In this document: positions 45,177 through 56,720 of the stretch, in pieces
Position numbering within the stretch: the first letter of the stretch is position 1
Layout: every line of letters starts with the position of its first letter
DNA from: Isoetes taiwanensis
Lineage: Eukaryota > Streptophyta > Lycopodiopsida > Isoetales > Isoetaceae
Direction: 5' to 3'
NCBI GenBank assembly: GCA_021234155.1
Contig: JAJEKV010000052.1
Coordinates: forward strand, 3,887,606-3,951,605
DNA: 64,000 bases
The notes under the pieces: model-generated
Databases searched by the model: none
Seen by the model: only the letters and a program-made list of their open reading frames with translations
What the model was told of the DNA's origin: nothing
Translations under genes and position numbers: made by a program

Positions 45177-46175
45177 AATGCACCAGTACATGTAGCACAT
45201 AAGTTGCCTCTTTTATAGAGAGCAGATGTATTGGCAAAAAGTGAAAGCCATTGGCAAAAAATAAAAGAGACTATAAGATCTGAATTATCGCATGTACATA
45301 CACAAACATAAGCAAAGGCAGCACAGCTTGAAGCCCGTTGTTGCCTTATTTGTTGAAAAGAAACAATCATTGCCATATCCTTTGTTGATAGTAGATAAGG
45401 ACGATGTCAGGATGATAAATTTAGATGGTTTTGAGGGCATATACTTGAGCATGTTCTCCTTTCCAACAATTAACAAAAAATGTTATTCTATTGTAGTCTG
45501 CTAACACCCTAATGTCACACTACCTTAAATTTGTGTTGGCAGCTTCACTCTTCCCATCTTCACTTTGTGTCATCATCCTCAAATTAGACATTGCATCCAA
45601 GCTTCAGTTAGAAGAAAAATGATCAATGATTAAAATCCACAACAGAGACGAGGGATCTAGTCACTTCAAAGGACCATGTCCTAGGTAAGAACATTCTATA
45701 TGCATGGCTCTTAGATTCTGTGCTTGATTGTCTCTATAACTAGTGGATCTAGTTTGATTCAAATTCCATGCCATAGATTTAGCTTTGCGGGTTATTCATG
45801 TAAACAACCTACAGTTTTTTTCTACTAGATAATGAGCTCATATTTTGTTCAAAATTCCAATCTTTAGCTCCCATCACGCCCTTGTACCTTTTTCATAAAA
45901 GTGGGTTAAATCTACATGCTAGATAAAAAAGAAAAACTAGCAGTAGAATAGGCTTGGGATTGAAACCAAAAAAAAGTACACACTTTAGAAGTTAACCTTC
46001 ATTTTAACTCTGTTCCGACAAAACGTTTTTGTAAAAACAGTTTGTCCCCCTAGAAAAGCACATAGTTAAAAGAGCACATCAAATGACATGGCTTGGAAAC
46101 ATCATAAGGATGATTTTATTAATGCATAATTGCATAACTCAATGTACATCATTACATAAAGCAAAAACAAGGTTC
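45177..46175. other. intergenic, nothing recognised
   Basis: AT-rich; complementary short frames at 45146-45504. The duplicated phrase attggcaaaaa(g/a)t at 45230 and 45250 is the only repeat seen. Confidence 0.35.
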
Positions 46176-47262
46176 TCAAACACAATGTTTTGTACGGTAA
46201 AAATGAAATGAGCCTATAACGGCATTAACACATTGATGCATCTTTTTCATGTGCCCCTTTTCCATGCCATTTCCCTCTTCTACATGTCCCTCGTTTGAGC
46301 CATCATCACACAAAGATTCGAGCATGTCAATGGTCTTCTGGCACAGTTTGTTGTCAACATTCAGCGTGAAGTCGTAAGCTAAGACTTGAGTCTCACTCAA
46401 GTCTATTATACCTATGTGGTTCTCGTTTGTTGCCTTTTTTACTTTTTTTACACTTATGACCACTGGACCATATCGCACAACATAAGGATCTGCTGGCATG
46501 GTAGCATACTAATGAACTTTGATTTGTGAGGGAAGGCTTTCCTTGAAAATAATGTCCTTTACCCTTGCAATCTAAAAAGGACGATTTTTATCATCATCCA
46601 TAGATGGCACAACAATTAACATTCCTTTCTGAAGGTCATTTTGGTTTTTAGGAGTCCATCGTTTCTTTTTTACAATTATGAGGTTTCTCAAGTGGTTCCT
46701 TCTTCTTAAAGACTAGGAAGTCTTGTCGGATTTCCTCGGCACTGACAAACCTTTGTTTAGCAAGTCAATTGAAGGGCACCTCTGAGACAGTGCTCTTTAA
46801 AGAGTTAATCACATCAATCATGACTCCGAAGAAATCCTTCCACCATTTCTCGTCTTCCTCGTTAAAGTACTTGAAGCATAGTCTTATGTTCTTTTCCATA
46901 TTCTTTAATGAAACAAAATGATCTTTTCCCTTTTTCTTATCTGTGAAGTTCATAGAACTTTTCAATGGCTGCTGAACTGCATGCATCATATGTTTCGCTT
47001 GAGGAGCATACTTAAGGTATAACAATGGCTCACTAGGTAGCCATGTTTTGGAAGATACAAAGAACTTTCCTTGAAGACATGCATTCTCTTCATGCATGAA
47101 AAACATTACATGGTGTTCAAATGTTAAATTATTTAACTGATTGATAGCAGTTCCTCTATTTGATTGCCTTTGAAAAACAAATTCATAAAAATCATAAGTC
47201 TCTGCTAGAACCTCCGCAATTGGAGTTGGATTGAAAGCTTGTTCAATTACTTCACACATTGA

Positions 47263-47949
47263 AATGGTCATTGTACCCTTTTTGGCAGATGATGATGGCG
47301 CAGCCCACATGCTAGGGTTTTGGCACCGGTTCAGTCTGAGATATCTCCCTCCTTGGGTGTCCGTTTCCTGCGATTCTTGGTGCGTTGGAAAGCCTGTGCA
47401 GCGAGCTTTCCAACGGTGTATGGCATCAGGTGGTTTTCGTGCTGCTTCAGTCCCGGAATTGGGGTCCTCTATTTCGGCCTCCATGGTCGCCTCCGCCGGT
47501 ATGCATTCTTGCTCGCAAGTTTCTGCCTCTCTGGCCTCTCCAGTGCTTCCTCCTAATTCTCGTCTCAATCCACTTGCATATGCCCCTGCCTCTATGGATT
47601 TGCAATTCCCTCTCCTCTCTCTGCCATGTACTTACGCCTCTCTTCCTCCTCCCTCCACCCTCTGCTCCAACTCAGTCTTCTCTTGCTCTCCCATCCTCTT
47701 GGGCCTCTTACTGAGTCTCTTCCTCTTCCCTCTGCTCCTTGGTCTGCCCCTAATCTTTGTCTCGAGTATCACAAATGCGCTTGGTGATTGGATTAAGCGA
47801 GACATGACTTCAGTGTGCGTTACGCTTTCGTGTTCTTTGCGGCGGTGTCTCTTATGATGGAGAATAACAAAAGAGAGGTGTCGAATATATGAAAGAGCTG
47901 TAGGGTCCGAAGATAGAATGGATGTTCAAGCGCCTCGATAGCGTGTTCT
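47263..47949 (+). other. LINE L-B 5' untranslated region
   Basis: Pyrimidine-rich, relatively GC-rich leader between the left target copy and ORF1. Overlapping frames (for example 47231-47857) are composition artefacts. In LINEs this region carries the internal promoter. Confidence 0.6.
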
Positions 47950-49044
47950 ATGAAGCGAGAGGTGTGTTCTAGTGCCTTCACTAAGGCTGGTGTCTCGGTT
48001 GTGGAGATAGATCATAGTGTCCACTTGCAAAGTCCGAACAATCTAATGTCCCATGCGGTGGTATGTCATTTCACTGGTCAGTTCCTTGATCTCAAGAGGA
48101 TGGAATTTTGGTTGAAACAACATTTGCAAAAGTTGGGATTGCCTCCGCATGAGTCCCGAAAGTTTTGGATAGGCAAAACAATTATTTCTTAGTGATGTTG
48201 AATTAAGCCTATTCTTTGTTGATAAACTAGTGGGCGTGGAGTGGATCCTTTGTGGGGACATTATCTCTTGTATCGGTATACACCCCTGGATTTCTTCCTA
48301 ATAAGTCCGGTGCACGTCCGTATGCCTATTTGGTTTGCATTGGAGGACTTCCCAATTGAGTTGCAGGTTCCAGACTTCTTGATCTCCATTGCCAATGGAT
48401 TAGGGCTGCACCTTGCTCATTCGATTACCAATGGTCCTCGTATTTGTATTTCCCTTCCTGTTGAAGCTTCCCTCCCCAAGTCTGTGGTCGTTAGAAGTGG
48501 TCCACTCTTTTTTAAATATAAATTATCTTTGCTTAACGACCTAGAGCTTGCCAATATGTTTCCTGATGTTGAGGCCTTCTCTGCTTATCGTGTGCGCAGA
48601 CCCTCCATTCCCATCCCTCCTCCTACTTCTGTCTCCCCTACTTCTACTTCCCCTGCTGCCATCCCTACTCCAGCCGCTCCTACACCTGTCCTTGCCATCA
48701 CCCCTTCTTCGTCTTCTACCCTAGCCATTGGCACACTCCCCGCAGCCCATAATTGTCTTCCTTCTGACCAGCAAGAGAGGCTGGACATGATTGCACGCAA
48801 GCAAGAGCGCATTGAAGAAGAATGGTCCATTGCCCGCATGAAAAAAGCCGCTCGGAGGAGGAATAGCTTCGCTCCACAACCTTCTGCCTCTGCTTCCCCT
48901 AACCTTGTTGAGCCAACTCTCCTCACCACTGTCACCGCGAGTCCAATAGCATCGCAGCCAAATTGGGCTGATCAAGTGGAGAATGAGTCTCATATACAAG
49001 TTGATATGGACTTAGAACATCCTCCACGTCCACCTGATCAATGA
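47950..49044 (+). pseudogene. LINE L-B ORF1 (DUF4283-like, gag-like)
   Basis: The first frame, 47950-48192, contains LMSHAVVCHFTGQFLDLKRM and EFWLKQHL. The second, 48241-49044, contains PIWFALEDFPIELQVPDFLI, SIANGLGLHLAHSITNGPRI and CISLPVE. Together they match the N-terminal DUF4283-type RNA-binding domain of plant LINE ORF1 (a W-x-L-..-P-x-E region, an IG..LG element and an RICI-V strand). A Pro/Ser/Thr-rich linker, a basic helix (RMKKAARRRNSF) and an acidic tail follow. The stop at 48190-48192 and a slip near 48195-48240 separate the halves. The ORF1 stop (49042-49044) overlaps the ORF2 start ATG (49041-49043). Confidence 0.75.
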
Positions 49045-52000
49045 AGTTAATCTCCTGGAATGTGCGGGGGGTTGCCTCCTCCCCTACTAAAAGGAGCAGG
49101 TTGTCCATGGCCCTGACTAGGTGGGATTCAGATTTCATTTGTTTGCAAGAGCATAAATGCAAGAAAGAGGATGCCTACAAAGTTGCTGCAGTAATCAATA
49201 GGCGCATTACAATGTTACAGTGGCGGCCGCAGATTCTTTCGGCAAAAGGCTGGTGTCCTTACGGCATGGAGGGGCGATTCGGTGTCATTTACTCAGGTTG
49301 ACAGATTTGGCCGGTGGATCATAGTCAATTGGTTTGATAAAGGGCAAGAGTAGGGATTGGTTAATGTGTATGCGCATAATCGACCACGTCAGAGAGGTGC
49401 ATTGTGGGCTTCTTTGTGTTCCAACTTACTGAGGTTAGGCTCCCCTGTTGCATGGATCATGGTGGGTGATTTTAACATGGTTGAGCTTGAGCAAGGCGGA
49501 TGTGGCGAGGTGCGAGAGATAGTGCGGGGCTTTGAGCGGGAGCGGTGGCACCGTTTAATGCAAGATTGTGGCTTCATAGAAGTTGAGGGTCCCTCAAGTT
49601 TTACTTGGTGTAATGGCTGGTTGGGTGGTGGTAGAGCATATGCAAGACATGATAGAGGCTACTATAATGCTTTGATAGCAACCCTGTTGCCTGCTTTTCA
49701 TCGTGAGAACCTCTTGAATACCGCAATTTCGACCATAATCCACGGTATTTCTCTTGCTCTCATCTGATGGTGCATCTTTGCCTCTAAGACATATTTCAAA
49801 ATTTGAATACATTTTTCTTGAAGGATGATGATTTTGTGGCGTGTAGGCAAAGCGTGGTTCACTTCTTTCTCTCGACACAGGGGCATGCCAGGTATTGTTG
49901 CTCTCGCTGATGTGAAGTCTTTTGCTAAAGGTTGGGGTCGTGAGCGGGCTGCTACTCACGGAGAGCCTTGGCGGCTCTTTATCGACAACTTGAGGCATGC
50001 GGTGTTGCCCCATCGGATGGTCATGTGGAGAAGCAAATTTTGTGTAGCATTAGGCGGATGTTATCCGAACAAGTGCACTTTGCTTTCGCATTAAAGGCTG
50101 GGTTGCAATGGTTCAAGGAGGGAGACCCGGTGCCGTGAGTTTTTCTTGAGCTGCCAAAACAAGAAAGCTAGTTTGCATCTCTTGATCTCTGCGGACTTCG
50201 GGATGGGCGTGTTGTTTCAGATCGGTGAGCTTAGAGACTTTTGCATAATCACTTTTCAGCTTTCTTCACTTTGCTTTCGGTCTTCCCTTTCGGTCCAGAT
50301 TTTTAAAAAGCGGCCTTGCTTGCTAAGGTTCATCCTATAGTCACCAATGAGCAAAGGGCCACTTTAGAGGCTGAGATCAGCGAGAATGATTTTTATTTGA
50401 GGCCACATTTTTCTCTCAAGAGGGGCAAGTGTCCGGGTCTTGATGGTATTCGGTGGAGTTTTTCGGGAGTATTGAGATTGGCTTGGTGCGGATGTGTATG
50501 ATGCTTTTCGGGGATTTTAAAAGACAGAGGCACGGACAAAATCCTCAACTCGGTTGCATCTCCCTTATTCCAAAATGTAAGGATCCCTCTTCCATTTCAG
50601 ATTGGCACCCCATTACTTTGTTGTCCTCGGTGTACAAGATCTTTGCTAAAGCTTTTTTGCTCGAAGCTTTGTGGCGTGCTTTACCGAGTCCATCTCCTCC
50701 ACCTTGATCGGGTTTCTTGCCTCGCCCGGTGTATACGGAATAATGTGGCAGCAGCATATGAGGGTCTCTATTGGGCTAGAATGCATGGTTACTCCATTGT
50801 ATACTTGAAGCTGGATTTTGCAAAAGCATATGGCGGTGTTATTTGGAGTTTCTGGAGGCGGTGCCTTTTACGTCTTGGTTTTGGTGCCCGGTTTGCAATG
50901 AGATGTTATGAAACTTCATTATTACGCTTTCGTTCTTGATTTTTTTCAAGGAGAACCATCAACGTTTTTTCGGGTGGGGCGTGGCATTCGCCGGTGGTCG
51001 TCCTTTGGCACCGTTGCTTTTTACAATTGTGGCGAAGATTCTTTTCGAGGTATTCTCTCTTGCGGTGCGGGGGAAGGCATCCCTGCATGGTCTTCCCATG
51101 AATAATGGTTCACAAGAGATCTGTAATGTCGATGTGAGATGACACTTTCTTGTTCTTAATGGCCGATGAGCGAGAATTTGCGAGAATGCCATTTTCTTGT
51201 TGACGATTTCTCTTTGGCTACGGTATCTTTGTGGGGTGGCAAAAGTGTACTGCCCTGTAAGTCCTAGACTCTCCAGTGCCATCTTCTGTGGCTGTATTTC
51301 CATGGAAGGTTCTTCCTCATAGGAAGGCAACTAAGCTTCTAGGCATTCCAGTTGGTATACACCTCTCATCTGGTGATGCGTGGGATGCCATTATTAAGGG
51401 GTTGGAAAGGCATTTGTTACGGTGGTCCCTGACTAAGTTATCCATGGCTGGTGGGTGTAAGCGTGGCAAAGTCGATTCGAGTGGTACACATGTCTACATG
51501 GCATCCATCTTGTTGGCACCGCATGATCAAAGATCACGACTCATTGTTCGCCTTGTCGGGAACTTCATCCGGGGGGCAATTGAAGAAGGAGCTGATGTTA
51601 AAGTTAGTTGGGCGAAGTGCATTATGCCTAAACTTTGTGGGGGGTGGGGATGATTCACTTTCTTCTTCTCGAGCAAGGTGCTGATCTCTAAGTTCATGTG
51701 GCGGATTCTCAATAATTTGATAATTCTCAGTCTGCGTCTCATTCACCAGTCTTTACAGAGGTGCATTTCCTTTGGCTCTCCATCCATTAAGCCTCTCCTC
51801 CCATGGGCATTATTCTATCCACTTTCTCCATATCCTAATGCATCTCCTTTCCTCAAGGGGTTGCTAACTGCTTGGGAGACTGTGCGCACTTTGTTTCAGT
51901 TCCATCCAATGGCCCACATAGATCCCCTGACCCGGTTGTTGGTGGATCCCTTTGGGCAAGCGGTCATCTGATTGTCCTCACGGTCTCTTACGTCCATCCA

Positions 52001-52506
52001 TTGGCCTTAGCGTCGGTGGTGAGCGGCAGTGTGCTCACGGTATCGCATGGTATAATGAGACAAGATTGTTGGCGTGGAATGACTTCAAATTGAAGTTCCT
52101 TCTCCTTCGTTGGGACCGGAGCATTTGGGAAAAAGTAGCTGTTACACTTCCTCCACACCCGCAAGACGTGGCTCCCCAACTCTGGGTGGTTCATGGCAGT
52201 GTTAAGGAGGAGCACCTGGTGCACTCGATGTATGTGGTCCTACTTCATCCTGAGGTGTTGCCTCCATCGCCAAAGTGGCCTTTAGTTATCCCCGAGCCTC
52301 ATCGTAAAGCGATGCGGCGATGGGTATGGGATAAATTGCTTCATCCTAAGCTCTCCATTTTATGGTGGCGGATCACTCATAGATGCGTCTTGGGTAAACA
52401 CTTTGTTGTTCATCGATTTCGTCCGAAGTCTCGTGATCTGCCCTCTTTGCACGCAGAGAGGATGAGACAATTGAGCCTTTGCTTTATCTTGTGTCACCAT
52501 GTTTGA
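49041..52506 (+). pseudogene. LINE L-B ORF2 (endonuclease, reverse transcriptase, zinc finger), decayed
   Basis: Endonuclease: MKLISWNVRGVASSPTKRS and DFICLQEHK (49041-49301), then after a stop VAWIMVGDFNMVE (catalytic Asp/Asn) and SSFTWCNG...ARHDRGYY (49357-49767). Reverse transcriptase: KCPGLDGIRW, CISLIPKCKDPSSISDWHPI, YLKLDFAKAYGGVIW and PLAPLLFTIVAKIL (50430-51060, several frames). The FADD box appears as HFLVDDFSLA (about 51190-51220). A ATKLLGIPVGIHLSSGDAWD segment follows. The zf-RVT part (RRWVWDKLLHPKLSILWWRI) is at 52311-52506. It would nick target DNA and copy the element RNA. Many slips make it inactive. It is a different family from L-A. Confidence 0.85.
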
Positions 52507-52982
52507 CACCTTAGCGGTGGCCCACGAAGTCTTTTCCATTGTGACTTGAATAGTCGGCGAGGTCCTTTTGTCGGATCTATCCTAGTTCTTGGGACAAGTT
52601 GGCAAAGAGGGCTTTTCACTTAGCTCTGCTTGGATCATCACGGTCCATCCGGAAGAGCGAAATCTCCTCATCTTCAAGGGACATGCTCTTTTCGAGAGCG
52701 CATAAGTGCTTAGCGATGCCGTGAGTCGCATTGTGAAGGCGTACAAATCTTCTTCCTTGAAGGATGACATCAAAAGTGTCATTTGGGAACAATATCTTCA
52801 GATTCACACCTACTCATAGCAAACAGTTGTGCTCATGGTGATCTGTATTCTCTGCTTTTCTATGTTATATATGTGGTGGGTAGTGTTGCTCTAGTGGATA
52901 TCTTCTCCACTGGGTTTTGAGTCCCCCATATACTCTTTGTATTCTTTTGAGTAATAAAGGTCCACGTTCATCAAAAAAAAAA
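52507..52982 (+). other. LINE L-B 3' end and poly-A tail
   Basis: Remaining ORF2 C-terminal debris, then a 3' untranslated region containing tgagtaataaagg and ending in an A run that merges into the right target copy. This differs from family L-A and the ORF1-only element, which end in microsatellites. Confidence 0.8.
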
Positions 52983-53420
52983 AATTACTTCACACATTGA
53001 GTAAAGCAATAAGCATGTTTTCTGCGCAATCTTAACCTTCTTAAATATACCAAGTCGGACAAGCATTGCACAATAAACAAATAACACTTGGTTTTTATTT
53101 TTCCTTATAGTGTTGTTCAACTGAATGTACAACAGTAGAGGCAGCTTCTCTTTGGCCAAAAGAATCTTGTTGATTACTGTAACTATAAGATTAGGGTCAT
53201 CATATTTTGATGAGTCAAGAATGAAAGATCATAGCACCAACGAGATGCAGCTTCAAGAAGTCTCCCCCTGGTAAGTCTTTTGGAACACTAATAAAGTATG
53301 TGGCAAAGATGTCTTCTTTCTGTCCATGCCATCTACCACAATTGACATGTACTGTAATGGCTTTTCCATTGATTTTTTTCTGTGTTAGCAAGCTTCTTCC
53401 TTTTTAGAGCTTAAGCTTCT

Positions 53421-55802
53421 TTATGATCTTGTCGCTGTTATATTATAGTATCTAGAAGGAGGATATTAGAAATAAGTAGGATTCTGGCTAGGTAGCAATA
53501 AGTTATACAATTTATCCTCTGCCTATGTCCGTATAGACAAAATAAATAAATCCTTCCTTCCTTCCTTCCCTCCCTCCCTCCCTCCCTCCCTCCCAAGAAG
53601 ATTGGTTGCCATTTATCTCTTCTCCTTCATTAAAAGTGCACAGGTTGAGTAGATAGAAAACTTGTGCCTCCTTGGTATTCTAAGATAGTAAGAAAAACTA
53701 TCTGCCTTTTCTAGTCTTACATGCCACGTAAGATAGGGCTCTTGATTTCCTTGGAGGCGGACTAAAAGCTTTGCCTTATAGATCTCAAGGTAGGGAACTT
53801 AAAGTGTTAAAATACATTTTTTTTGGCAACAAGGCAACCACCTCAACTGCCCCATGTATGCAAGACCCATTAGCTTGTTCCATAAAATAATTCTAAATGC
53901 GGATACTTTTTTATCTTTTTTGAATCTCTTTGCAAATCTGTATGGGTTTTTCTAACCACTTGGACTAGACAACTTGGTGCTAGGTTGTGGAATGTGTAGT
54001 TGTTCTACACTCACTGTAGGAGAAGACACAGCCTTAGCCTCCTCCCTTGAGGCGTGGTAATTTGGAAACAGATCCTAGATGTCTTTTGCATAGGAACACT
54101 TTGCCCCTTAAATAAACTCTCACTACCAGGGTGCTTTGCTTGTGGCAAAAGAGTTGAGTATGTTGTGAAGTGGGTGATATAACTCATACAATGATAAGGA
54201 TTGACATTTGAAGATTGTTGCACATGTATTGGTGAGAGTGTATTATAGACCATGTTATTCTAGACTAAACGTCGCAAGTCACTTGGCAACAAGAAAATAT
54301 CAGAGAAATAACTTCTTGCACTTTGCCTTTGAGTGGGTGTACGGTAAGCAAACGAGGTCTGCATATTACATGATGATGACTAAGGTGTAGACATTGACTG
54401 GGCAGGGCTTGGTGTCAATATGTCACCACGTGGCAAGTAATATAGATCTTACGACGAGTAGAAGGCATATGTGTCTACCATGTTGCAGTAAGGAAGTATT
54501 AATCGGAGGTGTAAAGTTTATGTCTTGGCTTTCCATACTTGCACCTCAATAATTGCAACTAACACCTAACAAAGAAGCAACAATGTGTTAAAGAGTGCAT
54601 TAAAAACAATGTATTCAAAGTGTGTGATATCTATGCTAACATGGATACAATATTTTTACGGAAAGTGTGAGCCTATGATGCATAGCAAAATTATTTTGGG
54701 TTAGGTAAGCATTAAACAACGCGTTCAGAACATTCGTTGAAAATGCGTGATGTATATGATATTATAAAGAATATTTTTAGAAAAAGTCTGAGCCTACGAT
54801 GGCATGCAATTTTTTTTATAGTAGCAAAAGGAAGCCATGATGGCATAGCAGATTACAGATCAAATTCAGCCAGGTAACAGACAACAGATAGAACTTGTCT
54901 AAGTAGCAGATCGATTCCAGATAGCAGTTCGACCAGGTAACAGTTCAGCCAGGTGCCTAATCAATTTCAAATCCATTTTATCCAAATCGGTGTCCAAACA
55001 CCCAATCGATTCCAATGGCAGAAGGATTTTTTCAAAGCAGAAGCATATCAATTTCTCAAAAAGCAGATTGATTTTCCAGAAGCAGATCAATCAAGGGGGT
55101 TCACTTTGTAATCCCGTATGAATGATCTGAGTTCTAAGGAATTGGTTATTTTTTGAGTGCTTTCTTATGAAAATAGATGGAAAAGGACACATTTTGCAAC
55201 GTTTTAAGCCAGGACATTTTCAAAATGGGTGTTTATCTAGATTTTTTGGACCGTATACTAAGCGTTTTCTTGCTGCCCTAATAACATGGATGGCATGTCC
55301 ATAATATATATAGGCGAACCCCCAAGAGATCAATATTAAACACTCATAAAGCATTTCGTAGATGAATTTTTATATCAGCAATTTGCTATGACAGCATAGC
55401 AAGATCCAGCTACCAGGTTTGTTTCTCAGACCAGAAACTTTGTTGCCATGCATATTCTTATAGGCAAGTGACGGAATTTTTACAGTCAAGCAGATTAGTA
55501 CTTCAAAAGAAATTTTGTTCTCATTCATACGCACCAAAATTTGCAGAGTGCTCGCTGCATCTAGCACACAATAATGGATGGAAACATATAAATAATTTAC
55601 CATTTTTCTACATTTTCAGTCTTTTTTTAAGTGTGTGGGTAGAAGCATGAAAGGGTGGGCAAAAAAAGTGCCTGTATTTTACATTTACAAATTCAAAATG
55701 TAAGGAAGATCCCTCCCCGAAATTATTATTCTTGGAATGAATCATTAATAGGGCAAATAATTTTGAACTCTCCTCCCGCGCTCTGTTCAACCTTCCTCCC
55801 GC
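53421..55802. other. intergenic with microsatellite and local repeats
   Basis: (CCTT)n/(CCCT)n at 53548-53595, preceded by tgtccgtatagacaaaataa and possibly the tail of another retroposon. A diverged duplication of about 130 bp lies at 54600-54820 (aatgtattcaaagtgtgtga / aaatgcgtgatgtat, both followed by atttttag/acggaaagt.tgagccta). At 54845-55085 agcaga.cgattcca and ccaggtaacag recur. No gene recognised. Confidence 0.4.
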
Positions 55803-55922
55803 TCGAACCTCCATAGCCGAAAGCTTGACATCCATATTCGAACCTCCATAGGCCAGAAAGCTTGACATCCATATTGAACCTCCATAGCCAAGATCGGGAC
55901 CTCCATAGCCAAAAGCTTGCAT
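55800..55922 (+). repeat. short tandem repeat, about 35-bp unit, four imperfect copies
   Basis: The unit cgaacctccatagccgaaag followed by cttgacatccatatt recurs with deletions at 55803, 55838, 55876 and 55900. Confidence 0.8.
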
Positions 55923-56039
55923 TTTGAGAGATTTGAAGCACCGGGGAAGAGATCATGACGAAGCAGCTTGGAACAAAGACATCTCAAGGAAATCTCCTCA
56001 TAACAAACCTATAAAGCCCATGCCAAGGTCTCCCACTAG

Positions 56040-56716
56040 AGCTGCCGAAAACTCAAGAGTGGGTCTTCTTGGATCGGGAGGACTTGCCGCCCGAGTTTGA
56101 CAAGGTAAGCATCAGGCGACTTAGGAGCAACAATTTTGATAGCATGTTTCTAGGGCTAGTGCAAATAGTGCAGGATGTTTGGGGTTTGAAGCCCCTATTT
56201 GTTAGGGGTTATCAAGAGTGCGTAATTAAGCCCTGGTTGGATGGGCGATTTTTTTTACGTGTATGAGCACGTTTTTTTTGTAGGAAGGACATTGCAAATC
56301 ATCACATTCCATTGTATTTTGCCGAGCATATGCACTTCATTACAAAGGAGTAAGCATTGATTGGGATGAGGTGAAAGCAAGTGCAAGTTTTCATTCAAAA
56401 GGCTCTCAAAAAGAATCGACTGAAATTAGCTCTGAGAAAGTCTTCCAATGTTAAAGCTATTAAATGTATGCCCTCGGGTAGAATTGGGGCAGCAGGTTGG
56501 AAATGATGAAAAGGTGGAGGAAAACAAGAGCATTAGATTTTGCCTCCATGCTTGATGAAATCTGAGACTTTAAAAAGAAAAAGGAAAACAATGGAAATTG
56601 AACTGTTGAAGCATGAGAGTGATAAGAGCTTCTTGACAAGACTTGTGCGAGTAAAGATGCAAAAATATGTGAGCGATTCAACATTATGGCAGGTTTAAAA
56701 GCAAGCGGGAACCAAG
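56040..56716 (+). pseudogene. unrecognised reading-frame fragments upstream of the RING-like frame
   Basis: 56043-56262 reads ELPKTQEWVFLDREDLPPEF, DKVSIRRLRSNNFDSMFLGL, VQIVQDVWGLKPLFVRGYQE and stops after WLDGRFFLRV. Further on, RKDIANHHIPLYFAEHMHF and IELLKHESDKSFLTRLVRVK appear in other frames. The composition is protein-like, so a broken gene is likely, possibly the 5' part of the one at 56721. Family not recognised. A strong donor (GACAAG/gtaagc) at 56104 offers an alternative exon end. Confidence 0.35.
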
Positions 56717-56720
56717 CGAT

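Larger units (their letters stand above)
47245..53000 (+). mobile_element. full-length LINE (L1-like), family L-B, with 18-bp target duplication
   Basis: Element body 47263-52982, bounded by a perfect 18-bp direct repeat AATTACTTCACACATTGA at 47245-47262 and 52983-53000. It has a 0.7-kb 5' untranslated region, ORF1, ORF2, a 3' untranslated region with a polyadenylation-like aataaa at 52954, and a poly-A tail (about 52973-52984). The complete duplication marks target-primed reverse transcription. The perfect repeat suggests a modest age, yet the ORFs have many slips, so it may have been copied from a damaged source or decayed with little damage at its ends. Confidence 0.92.
46176..53420 (-). 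pseudogene. DUF7869-like gene split by a LINE insertion
   Basis: Host sequence on both sides of the LINE (47263-52982) reads as one minus-strand gene. Right of it, 53420-53001 gives MSIVVDGMDRKKTSLPH, DDPNLIVTVINKILLAKEKL, QLNNTIRKNKNQVLFVYCAM and CLLLYSMCEVI. Left of it, 47262 downward gives EQAFNPTPIAEVLAETYDFY, then a Phe/Trp-rich region ending VSEVPFN at 46765. Further down, 46700-46176 gives KGMLIVVPSMDDDKNRPF, a TAG where Trp is expected, ARVKDIIF, a second TAG in the VH-YAT context, and PADPYVVRYGPVVI. The family is found in plant transposon-like proteins; its role is unproven. A related relic is at 38515-38880. Stops, slips and the insertion make it non-functional. Confidence 0.6.

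Noticed and set aside
47263-47568. N-terminal 100 residues of the minus-strand frame 46765-47568
   Set aside because: This part lies inside the LINE; the host gene really continues at 53000, as shown by the target duplication.
47231-47857. 208-codon plus-strand frame upstream of LINE ORF1
   Set aside because: It starts left of the target duplication, crosses into the LINE 5' untranslated region, and has no homology to ORF1; pyrimidine bias keeps it open.
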